A DNA stretch of 53,507 nucleotides from Verrucomicrobiia bacterium. GTDB taxonomy: Bacteria > Verrucomicrobiota > Verrucomicrobiia > Verrucomicrobiales > Akkermansiaceae. Both the position numbers and the translations under genes were made by a program. Under the pieces are notes generated by a model. The model saw nothing but the letters and a program-made list of their open reading frames with translations. It had not been told where the DNA came from and did not search any database. Location of the stretch: assembly GCA_030430455.1 (NCBI GenBank), contig JAUIJB010000019.1, positions 1-53,507 of the forward strand. The letters run 5' to 3'. Shown in pieces: positions 46,482-53,507 of the stretch (positions are counted from its first letter, which is position 1; each line of letters opens with the position of its first letter).

Positions 46482-48146
46482 CTAGCCCCGCGTGCGCGCC
46501 TTGATCTCGAGCAGCTTCTTCATCGCGCCGCCGAGGTCGGCCGAGTCGGTGACCCCGCCGAAGGCGTCGTGGAGGCTGCGGTAGAGCCCGTAGAGCTCCT
46601 CGTAAATCGCCCGGCTGTCGGCCTGCGGCGTGTAGACGACGTCCTTGAGGCCGGTCATCGCGGCCTGGGCGCTGGGGAAGTCGGCGAAGGTGCCGGCCGC
46701 CACCGCGGCGCCCACGGCCGAGCCGAGCGCGCAACCCTGCGACGAGCGGGTGACGCGCATCTCGCAGCCGGTGACGTCGGCGTAGATCTGCATCAGCATC
46801 GGGTTCTTCTCGGCGATGCCGCCGGAGCAGACGATGCGCTCGACCGGCACGCCGTATTCCTTGATGCGGTCGACGATGGCCCGCGCGCCGAAGGCGGTGG
46901 CCTCGATCAGCGCGCGGTAGATCTCGGCGCGGCTGGTGTGCAGCGTCTGGCCGAGCAGCAGGCCGGTGAGTTCCTGGTCGACCAGGATCGTGCGGTTGCC
47001 ATTGTTCCAGTCGAGGCCGAGCAGGCCGCTCTGGCCGGGCTTGAGCATGTTGGCCTCGCGGGTCAGCTCGGCGTGCAGCGAGGCGTCGCCCTTGAGGACG
47101 ACCTCGACCCACCACTTGAAGATGTCGCCGACGGCCGACTGACCGGCCTCGACGCCGTAGAACCCGGGCAGGATGGCGCCCGGGACGATGCCGCAGATGC
47201 CGGGGATGTCGGCGACCTCCTTGTCGGCGGAGACCACCGCGCAGTCGCAGGTCGAGGTGCCGATCACCTTGACCAGGGTGCCCTCGTCGACGCCGCAGCC
47301 GATCGCGCCGTAGTGGACGTCCATCTCGCCGATGGCGATGGCGATGCCCTCCTTCAGGCCGAGCTTGTCGGCCCACTCGGCGCACAGCGTGCCGGCCGGG
47401 GCCGAGGCGTCGTGGGCCTTGTCGTAGAGCCGGCCGCGCAGCCTGGCGAGCTCCGGGTCGAGGGCGGAGAGGAACTCCTCGTCGGGCAGGCCGTTCCAGT
47501 CCTCGGAATACATCGCCTTGTGGCCGGCCATGCAGACGCCGCGGCGGATCTTCGTCGGGTCGCTGGCGCCTGTGAGGATCGCCGGGACGAAGTCGGACAG
47601 CTCGACCCAGGAGTAGGCGGCCTTGAAGACCCCGGGGTCGACCTTGAGGCAGTGCCAGAGCTTGGCCCAGAACCACTCCGACGAGTAGGTCCCGCCGATC
47701 TTGGCGAGGTACTGCGGCCGCATCTTCGCGGCGGTCTCGGTGATCGCGGCGGCCTCGGCGATGGAAGTGTGGTCCTTCCACAGCCAGCACTGCGCGTTCG
47801 GGTTGTCCCTGAAGCGGTCGTCGAGCGCCAGCGGGCGGTTGTTCGCATCCACCGGAATCGGGCTCGAGCCGGTGCCGTCGACGCCGATGCCGACCACCTG
47901 GTCGGGCGAGAAATCCGGGTCCGAGGCGGCCTCCTTCAGCGCGGCGCGGACGGTCTGCTCGAGGCCGGCGATGTAGTCGGCGGGATTCTGGCGGGCGAGG
48001 TTGTGGTCGACCGGGTCGAGCAGGATGCCCTGCTCGCCGGAGGGGTAGTTGAAGATGCTGGTGCCGAGCTCGGCGCCGTCCGAGGTGCGGACGACGAGGG
48101 CGCGGACCGAGTTGCTGCCGTAGTCGATGCCGATGGTGTAGGACAT
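46482..48146 (-). CDS. araB: Ribulokinase
   Basis: A 554-residue FGGY-family sugar kinase, close to the usual AraB length (566). It phosphorylates L-ribulose. It has the N-terminal ATPase fold TIGIDYGSNSVRALVV, the AraB-type VGIGVDGTGSSPIPVD, LWKDHTSIAEA and GTYSSEWFWAKLWHC blocks, and the C-terminal VIGTSTCDCAV and VCSGGIAEKNPMLMQIYADV. E. coli AraB phosphorylates several 2-ketopentoses, which matters here because araA and xylB are missing. Divergent from the arabinofuranosidase gene across 292 bp, a likely shared control region. Leader ATCCACC lacks a Shine-Dalgarno. Confidence 0.96.
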   Translation of the reverse strand: MSYTIGIDYGSNSVRALVVRTSDGAELGTSIFNYPSGEQGILLDPVDHNLARQNPADYIAGLEQTVRAALKEAASDPDFSPDQVVGIGVDGTGSSPIPVDANNRPLALDDRFRDNPNAQCWLWKDHTSIAEAAAITETAAKMRPQYLAKIGGTYSSEWFWAKLWHCLKVDPGVFKAAYSWVELSDFVPAILTGASDPTKIRRGVCMAGHKAMYSEDWNGLPDEEFLSALDPELARLRGRLYDKAHDASAPAGTLCAEWADKLGLKEGIAIAIGEMDVHYGAIGCGVDEGTLVKVIGTSTCDCAVVSADKEVADIPGICGIVPGAILPGFYGVEAGQSAVGDIFKWWVEVVLKGDASLHAELTREANMLKPGQSGLLGLDWNNGNRTILVDQELTGLLLGQTLHTSRAEIYRALIEATAFGARAIVDRIKEYGVPVERIVCSGGIAEKNPMLMQIYADVTGCEMRVTRSSQGCALGSAVGAAVAAGTFADFPSAQAAMTGLKDVVYTPQADSRAIYEELYGLYRSLHDAFGGVTDSADLGGAMKKLLEIKARTRG

Positions 48147-48438
48147 GGTGGATTTCAGGATGGATTCGCCGTGATTTCATCGCCTGTGCCGCGACGGAAC
48201 GAGGGAAAAATTCGCCGGCGCCTTGATTGGCGGGCAAACTTCTCCGGCGCGGCGGCTGCCTCAGGCGACTGCAGACGGCACGGTCCTGCAGATCCGCTGC
48301 TCCGGCCTTCCGGCAGCGTGTGATCCCTCTTCCCTCATGCCGAGGCGACCAGGCGCCGATCTTCGGGTTGCCTCGGATTTCCAATTGGTCTTTGATGAGG
48401 GTCGCCCGCATCAAACCCGGCGTCCCGATCCCACCGGC
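48147..48438. promoter_or_regulatory. araB-arabinofuranosidase divergent control region
   Basis: This gap must hold both promoters. I see a CCAATTGG palindrome inside TTTCCAATTGGTC (about 48379-48391), but no operator of a known arabinose regulator could be recognised. The ORF open across it from 48223 is a non-coding extension. Confidence 0.35.
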
Positions 48439-50739
48439 ATGAGATCCTCCATCCTGTTGCCACTTGCTGCCCTCCTGTCCCTCTCCGGTGCCCGCGGGTC
48501 GGCCACCGACCTCGATATCACCATCGATGTCGACAACCCGACCGTCGAGCTCAGCCCGCACCTCTACGGGCTGTTCTACGAGGACATCAACTTCGCCGCC
48601 GACGGTGGCCTCTATGCCGAGCTCGTCCAGAACCGCTCCTTCGAGTATTTCCCCGTGAATGGCAACGACCCGGCTGGGCGCGAGCTTCACCCGCTGTCCG
48701 CCTGGGACAAGGTCGAGCGCGACGGGGCAAGCTGCGAGCTGGCCGTGGTCGACGAGGATCCGCTCAACGCGAACAACACGAACTACCTCGAGGTCCGCAT
48801 CGCCGCGCCGGGCCGAGCCGGCGTGCGCAACCTCGGCTTCGACGGCGTCCGCCTCGATGGCGGGGCCAGCTACGATCTTTCCCTCTACGCCCGCACGATC
48901 GACTGGACGGGTGAGGGCCGGCTCGACATCACCCTGGAGGATCCGCAGGGCCGGGTGCTCGGGAAGGCGGTCGTCGACGGCATCGGCGGTGAGTGGAAGA
49001 AGTACGAGGCCACGCTGACCTCGTCGGCAACCAGCGACGTCGGCCGCCTGGTGGCCACCACGCCGGGGCGGGGGACCCTGGCGCTGGACATGGTTTCGCT
49101 GTTTCCGCAGGACACTTGGAAGGGACGGCGCAACGGGCTGCGCAAGGACCTCGTCGAGGCGCTGGCCGACCTCAACCCGAAGTTCCTGCGCTTTCCCGGC
49201 GGCTGCATCGCCCACGGCCACGGCCTCGACAACGTCTACCACTGGAAGGACACCGTCGGTGATGTCGCCGAACGCAAGCCCAACTGGAACCTGTGGGGCT
49301 ACCACCAGACCTACGGCCTGGGTTTCTACGAGTATTTTCTGCTCTGCGAGGACCTCGGCATGCAGCCGCTGCCGGTGGTCCCGGTCGGCGTCTCCTGCGG
49401 CTTTCGCGGACCGCAAGAGGCCGTGCCGATGGAAGAGATGGACGCCTGCGTGCAGGACGCGCTGGACCTGGTCGAGTTCGCCAACGGTCCGGCCGACAGC
49501 GAGTGGGGCTCGGTCCGCGCGGAGATGGGCCACCCCGAGCCCTTCGGCATGGAGTTCATCTGCATCGGCAACGAGCCGCACGACAACCGCCTGTTCCGCG
49601 ACCGCTTTCCGCTCTTCGTCGAGGCGATCCGCGACCGCCACCCGGACCTGAAGATCATCGGCACCTCCGGGCTGGGCTGGCAGATCCCGATCTACGACCT
49701 GATGACCGAGCACGCGGTCCACAGCTCGGACGAGCACTACTACGAGGACCCCACTTGGTTCCTCGACAACGTCGATCGCTTCGACAATTTCGATCGCGAC
49801 AAGCCGAAGATCTTCATCGGTGAGTATGCCTCGCGCGGCCGCACCCTGTTCAATGCGGTGGCCGAGGCGGCCTACCTGACGGGGGTCGAGCGCAACGGCG
49901 ACATCGTCGACATGACCTGCTACGCGCCGCTATTCGCCAACGTCGACCACACCCAGTGGAACCCCGACCTGATCTACTTCGACAAGCGCACGGTGGTGCG
50001 CACGTCCATCGAGGTGGAGAAGTTGGCGGTGAACGGCGAGGAAATCGACCCGGTGGAGTGGAACAGCAGTGGCGGCGACTTCCGCGAGGAGGGCGGCCGC
50101 TGGGTCCAGCGGGACGTCGGCGTCGAGGGGGTGCTGCTGATGAGCGGCAGGAGCTTCGAGGGCGAGGCGGTGACCTACACGCTCCGTGCCCGCAAGCTGG
50201 CGGGCGAGGAGGGCTTCCTCGTCGCCTTCGGGGGGACCGGCCGCCACGACACCTACTGGTGGAACCTCGGCGGTTGGGAAAACACCGCCCACGGGATCGA
50301 GCGGATCGAGGGCGTCTCCAGCCGCCAGCTCGACCGGCGCGACGGCACGATCGAAACCGGCCGCTGGTATGACCTGAAGGTCGAGCTGACCCCCGGGCGG
50401 ATCCGCTGCTTCCTCGACCGGGAGCTGGTTCATGATGTCGATCTCGACCCGCCGGGAGTCTGCGTCTCATCGACCCTCGATCGCGAGGCGGGCGAGGTGA
50501 TCGTGAAGTTGGTCAACCCGACCGAGAATCCGAAGGACTCGAGGGTCCGCCTGGACGGCGTCGGCGCGGTCGAGCCCGAGGCGCGTCTGCTGGTCCTGAC
50601 CGGCGACCGCGAGGCGACCAACACGGTGCTTCATCCCGACCGGGTGCGGACGGTCGAGCGCACCATCGAGGTGGCCCGTGAGTTCGATCACCTGCTGCCG
50701 GCGATGTCGGTCCAGTTCATCCGCATCGGGGTGGAGTAG
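48439..50739 (+). CDS. Secreted alpha-L-arabinofuranosidase, GH51
   Basis: A 766-residue enzyme releasing arabinose from arabinan or arabinoxylan. The signal peptide (residues 1-22) directs export. The GH51 opening PTVELSPHLYGLFYEDINFA precedes an inserted carbohydrate-binding-like beta domain (about 100-210), then the barrel with LRFPGGCIAHGHG, the acid/base Glu379 in CIGNEPHDN and the nucleophile Glu462 in FIGEYASRG. After YFDKRTVV the usual NYYVQQLF-type segment is not evident; instead a beta-rich region follows with WWNLGGWENTAHGIE. The final segment is the GH51 C-terminal barrel (EVIVKLVNPTENPK). It supplies sugar to the neighbouring araB/araD. Confidence 0.94.
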   Translation: MRSSILLPLAALLSLSGARGSATDLDITIDVDNPTVELSPHLYGLFYEDINFAADGGLYAELVQNRSFEYFPVNGNDPAGRELHPLSAWDKVERDGASCELAVVDEDPLNANNTNYLEVRIAAPGRAGVRNLGFDGVRLDGGASYDLSLYARTIDWTGEGRLDITLEDPQGRVLGKAVVDGIGGEWKKYEATLTSSATSDVGRLVATTPGRGTLALDMVSLFPQDTWKGRRNGLRKDLVEALADLNPKFLRFPGGCIAHGHGLDNVYHWKDTVGDVAERKPNWNLWGYHQTYGLGFYEYFLLCEDLGMQPLPVVPVGVSCGFRGPQEAVPMEEMDACVQDALDLVEFANGPADSEWGSVRAEMGHPEPFGMEFICIGNEPHDNRLFRDRFPLFVEAIRDRHPDLKIIGTSGLGWQIPIYDLMTEHAVHSSDEHYYEDPTWFLDNVDRFDNFDRDKPKIFIGEYASRGRTLFNAVAEAAYLTGVERNGDIVDMTCYAPLFANVDHTQWNPDLIYFDKRTVVRTSIEVEKLAVNGEEIDPVEWNSSGGDFREEGGRWVQRDVGVEGVLLMSGRSFEGEAVTYTLRARKLAGEEGFLVAFGGTGRHDTYWWNLGGWENTAHGIERIEGVSSRQLDRRDGTIETGRWYDLKVELTPGRIRCFLDRELVHDVDLDPPGVCVSSTLDREAGEVIVKLVNPTENPKDSRVRLDGVGAVEPEARLLVLTGDREATNTVLHPDRVRTVERTIEVAREFDHLLPAMSVQFIRIGVE

Positions 50740-51104
50740 GGGGCGTTGGGACGCGCCAGTCGGGCGGCCGGGAGAGCAAGCTGAGCGCAGGGAATAGGTC
50801 CTATGGGTCCTATAGGACCTATGCGAGCACCTCATGAGCTCCACAGTGTCGGCCCTGGCGCTGCGAAGATGGGCGGGGCGGGAGCTCACCTTCCGGAGCC
50901 GCCCAAAAACCAGGGTGAGGCGCAGCCTCACGCCAGATAGGTCCCATCGGTCCTATCGGTCCCATGCCCTGTGCTCCGCCTGTTCTCCCAGCCGCTTGGT
51001 CGCCCAGTCGGCGCTTTCCAGCCGGTCCGCACCGGCAAAACGCCTCACGACGCCCTCACCCCCGGTCGCTCAACACCCATGCCGTGCTTTCCAGCCGGGC
51101 TCCC
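50740..51104. repeat. TAGGTCC fold-back element, copy 3 (core 50792-50980)
   Basis: Fills the convergent gap between the arabinofuranosidase and xylA from stop to stop. The core is 189 nt and starts GAATAGGTCCTATGGGTCC. The outer left arm is shortened (no GGACCGGCTGGAAAG), while the right arm keeps CTTTCCAGCCGGTCCGCACC at 51015 and a second TTTCCAGCCGGGC at 51088. Confidence 0.88.
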
Positions 51105-52412
51105 TCAGATGAACTCGTTGATCAGGTTGGAGAGCATTTCCTGGCGGCCGGAGGCGAGGGTCGGCTCGCCCTTGCGGCGGACGTGCTTGCTGAGGTCCTC
51201 GAGGGTGAGCTTGCCGGCCTCGATCTCGGCACCGATGCCCGAGTCCCAGGAGGCGTAGCGGTTGGCGACGAACTCGCGAAGACGGCCGTCGGCACGGATC
51301 GCGGCGGCGATCTTGAGCCCGCGGGCGAAGGCGTCCATGCCGCCGACGTGGGCGTGGAACAGGTCGATCGGCTCGTGCGACTCGCGACGGCGCTTGGCGT
51401 CGAAGTTCAGGCCGCCGGTGGTGAATCCGCCCATCTCGAGCACCTTGAGCATCACCTGGGTGGTGCCGTAGAGGTCGGTCGGGAACTCGTCGGTGTCCCA
51501 GCCGAGCAGGGTGTCGCCCTGGTTGGCATCGATCGACCCCAGCGCCCCGGCATTCAGCGCCACGGTCAGCTCGTGCTGCATGCTGTGGCCGGCGAGGGTC
51601 GCGTGGTTGGTCTCGATGTTGAGCTTGAAGTGGTCGAGCAGGTCGTACTCGCGGAGGAAGTTGAGGCAGGCCGCGGCGTCCGAGTCATACTGGTGGGTGG
51701 AAGGCTCGCGGGGCTTCGGCTCGATGTAGAACTGGCCCTCGAAGCCGATCGCCTTCTTGTGGTCGACCGCCAGGTGCAGCAGTGCGGCGAGGTGGTCGAG
51801 CTCGCGCTTCATGTCGGTGTTGAGGAGCGTGGCGTAACCCTCGCGGCCGCCCCAGAAGGTGTAGCCGAGGCCGCCGAGCTTGTGGGTGGCGTCGATCGCC
51901 GCCTTCACCTGCGCCGCGGCGTAGGCGAAGACCTCGGCGTCGGGCGAGGTGCCGGCACCCTGGGCATAGCGCGGGTGGTTGAACAGGCAGGCGGTGCCCC
52001 AGAGGAGCTTCTTGCCCGACTTCTCCTGCAGCTGGCCGAGGTGCTCGACGACCGCCTCGAGCGCGGCGGTCGACTTGGCGAAGTCATCGAGCTCCGGGGC
52101 GATGTCGCGGTCGTGGAAGCAGTAGAAGTCGATGCCCGTCTTCTCGAGGAACTCGAAGAACACCTCGGCGCGCTTCTTGGCGTTGTCGATCGAGTCGCTG
52201 CCGTCGTCCCAGGGCATCAGCGCCGTCGGGCCGCCGAAGGGGTCGGCGAGTCCGTTGCGCATGACGTGCCAGTAGGCCGCGCCGAAGCGCAGGTGCTCGC
52301 GCATGGTCTTACCCTCGACGACGGCCTCGGGGTCGTAGTGCTTGAACGCGAGGGGGTTCTTCGATTCGGGGCCCTCGAAGGGAATGGTCGGGACGTCGGG
52401 AAAGTAGGACAT
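51105..52412 (-). CDS. xylA: Xylose isomerase
   Basis: A 435-residue class II xylose isomerase converting D-xylose to D-xylulose. Motifs: [15 protein letters not shown], the catalytic His and Asp in [12 protein letters not shown], metal ligands in [16 protein letters not shown] and [12 protein letters not shown], and [20 protein letters not shown]. Full length. Many xylose isomerases also act slowly on L-arabinose, relevant because no arabinose isomerase is present here. The leader CACCGACCC before the ATG lacks a Shine-Dalgarno. The stop abuts fold-back copy 3; divergent from a MinD-like ATPase. Confidence 0.97.
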   Translation of the reverse strand: MSYFPDVPTIPFEGPESKNPLAFKHYDPEAVVEGKTMREHLRFGAAYWHVMRNGLADPFGGPTALMPWDDGSDSIDNAKKRAEVFFEFLEKTGIDFYCFHDRDIAPELDDFAKSTAALEAVVEHLGQLQEKSGKKLLWGTACLFNHPRYAQGAGTSPDAEVFAYAAAQVKAAIDATHKLGGLGYTFWGGREGYATLLNTDMKRELDHLAALLHLAVDHKKAIGFEGQFYIEPKPREPSTHQYDSDAAACLNFLREYDLLDHFKLNIETNHATLAGHSMQHELTVALNAGALGSIDANQGDTLLGWDTDEFPTDLYGTTQVMLKVLEMGGFTTGGLNFDAKRRRESHEPIDLFHAHVGGMDAFARGLKIAAAIRADGRLREFVANRYASWDSGIGAEIEAGKLTLEDLSKHVRRKGEPTLASGRQEMLSNLINEFI

Positions 52413-52577
52413 GGGTCGGTGCGTTGGAGGGCCCTAGAAGGGCCGATCCGGGCGGTTTGGACAAGGAGGAAGGCTGTCTTGGGGGGCGGGGGCGGAGCCG
52501 GGAGCAGGGGCGGACTTTGGCGGGGCAGCGGCGTTTTCCCGCTTCCCATTCGGGCCGATCGATCTAGGAGTGGCGCC

Positions 52578-53267
52578 GTGAGCCGCATCCACTTCATCGG
52601 AGGAGAAAAGGGAGGGGTCGGGAAGTCCGTGGTTTCGCGGGTCCTGGCGCAGTATTTCATCGACCGGGGGATCCCCTTCGTGGGCTTCGACACCGACGCC
52701 TCGCACGGGACCTTCAGCCGCTTCTACCAGGAATACGCCTCGCCGATCCAGGCCGGCAGGTACGAGAGCCTCGACCGGATTCCGGAGCTGGCGGTGAGCG
52801 ACCCCTCGAAGCACATCATCGTCGACCTCGCCGCTCAGACCGACGAGGCCTTCACCGACTGGCTGGAGAGCTCCGGCGTGCTCGAGTTGCTCAAGGAGAG
52901 CGAGGTGCGGGTCGACTACTGGCACGTCATGGACGACGGCAAGGACTCCTACGACCTGCTCGCCCGGCTGTTCGGCCGCTTCCACGACCGGCTCAACTAC
53001 TTCATCGTGCTCAACCACGGCCGCGGCGAGCGCTTCGACGGTTTCCTGGCCTCCGACACCTGCCGCCGTGCCCGCGCGCTGAATGCGACGATCGTCGAGC
53101 TGCCCAAGCTCCATGCCGCGTCGATGCAGAAGATCGACCACTCGAACAGCTCGTTCTGGGCCGCGGCCAACAACACCGAGGGCAACGCACTCGGCATCAT
53201 GGACCGCCAGCGGGTCCGCATCTGGCTGAAGAAGCTCTACGCCGGGATGGACTCGCTCGACCTGTGA
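52578..53267 (+). CDS. MinD/ParA-like P-loop ATPase
   Basis: A 229-residue protein. The deviant Walker A EKGGVGKSVVSR (residues about 9-20) with the extra Lys of the MinD/ParA family is clear, followed by VGFDTDASHGTFSRFY and the switch strand HIIVDLAAQTDEAF. It lacks the C-terminal amphipathic helix of MinD and has no ParB or plasmid neighbour. Resembles the ATPases of mobilisation or cellulose (BcsQ-like) families; the role cannot be named. I chose the GTG at 52578, since the coherent family N-terminus starts there; the weak AGGAG upstream (52566-52571) helps. Confidence 0.82.
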   Translation: MSRIHFIGGEKGGVGKSVVSRVLAQYFIDRGIPFVGFDTDASHGTFSRFYQEYASPIQAGRYESLDRIPELAVSDPSKHIIVDLAAQTDEAFTDWLESSGVLELLKESEVRVDYWHVMDDGKDSYDLLARLFGRFHDRLNYFIVLNHGRGERFDGFLASDTCRRARALNATIVELPKLHAASMQKIDHSNSSFWAAANNTEGNALGIMDRQRVRIWLKKLYAGMDSLDL

Positions 53268-53284
53268 ACGAACCGCGCGACCCC

Positions 53285-53326
53285 CGCGACCCCAGTCGCG
53301 CAGGTCCGGGCGCGACTGGGGTCGCG
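53285..53326. terminator. Perfect 16-bp hairpin between convergent genes
   Basis: CGCGACCCCAGTCGCG and its exact complement CGCGACTGGGGTCGCG flank a 10-base loop (CAGGTCCGGG). It starts 17 bp after the ATPase stop. There is no T-tract; it may serve both converging transcripts. Confidence 0.72.
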
Positions 53327-53358
53327 CGGTCCGTCGGGCTTCCGGGGGGTGGGGAAGG

Positions 53359-53507
53359 CTACCCAATCTCCGGCTCCCAGCCCTTGCGGTAGGGTCGCTT
53401 GATGAATCGAGCGGCCTCGGGAAGTCCGCGGGCCTTGAGCTGGGTGGCATCCCAGTCGATGCGCTTGCCGAGGCGCACGGCCAGGTTGCCGGCGAGCACC
53501 ATCTCGG
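53359..53507 (-). CDS. Gfo/Idh/MocA-family oxidoreductase, C-terminal end only
   Basis: The last 48 codons before the stop at 53359-53361 encode LAGNLAVRLGKRIDWD, PEAARFIKRPYRKGWE and a short tail. This is the typical C-terminus of secreted or cytoplasmic Gfo/Idh/MocA dehydrogenases that are abundant in Verrucomicrobiota and Planctomycetota (NAD(P)-dependent sugar oxidoreductases). The rest lies outside the window. Confidence 0.82.
   Translation of the reverse strand, partial: EMVLAGNLAVRLGKRIDWDATQLKARGLPEAARFIKRPYRKGWEPEIG

Noticed and set aside
30447..51104. Insertion sequences at the fold-back elements
   Set aside because: Terminal inverted repeats exist, but there is no transposase ORF and no clear target-site duplication, so at most non-autonomous.

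Overview
The window is a high-GC bacterial chromosome segment dominated by core and central-metabolism genes. No phage, plasmid, transposase, CRISPR, rRNA or tRNA gene was recognised. I infer Verrucomicrobiota, probably Verrucomicrobiales, at moderate confidence. The reasons are the 612-residue protein with a C-terminal GreA domain, FtsK with an acidic insertion, a class III fructose bisphosphatase, many starts without a Shine-Dalgarno sequence, and dispersed repeats with a CGGCTTGACGCCGC core. No database search was possible.

Layout: 1-8.4 kb holds a truncated methyltransferase, a small membrane protein, a cation/proton antiporter with an RCK-like tail, dgt, clpB and a zinc-ribbon rhomboid protein. 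8.7-15.6 kb holds aguB, an ECF sigma factor with an overlapping membrane partner, a secreted PDZ protein, the GreA-domain protein, eno and engB. 16.1-27.1 kb is largely nitrogen and transport: an SGLT-like symporter, asnB, pyrB, a second symporter with an Fn3-like partner and a 39-residue accessory protein, a divergent N-carbamoyl/ureide hydrolase plus cysteine hydrolase pair, and alanine dehydrogenase. 27.1-35 kb has a frameshifted membrane gene, an RsmB-type methyltransferase, a zinc-ribbon membrane protein, a low-complexity Arg-Pro-rich TPR protein with an NTF2-like partner, and manA. 35.2-42.8 kb has a MscK-type channel, ftsK and tmk. 43-52.4 kb is a pentose region: araD, class III FBPase, araB, a secreted GH51 arabinofuranosidase and xylA, with no araA. 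The window ends with a MinD/ParA-like ATPase and the tail of a Gfo/Idh/MocA oxidoreductase.

The least ordinary content is non-coding. Three copies of a 320-400 bp fold-back element with a 189-190 nt conserved core fill three convergent gene junctions exactly. Other palindromic repeat families fill most of the remaining long convergent junctions. Separately, short tandem arrays (7-, 8- and 11-mers, often seven units) lie in 5' leaders, two of them running up to a start codon. Together these look like a genome-wide system of structured intergenic elements; their function is unknown.
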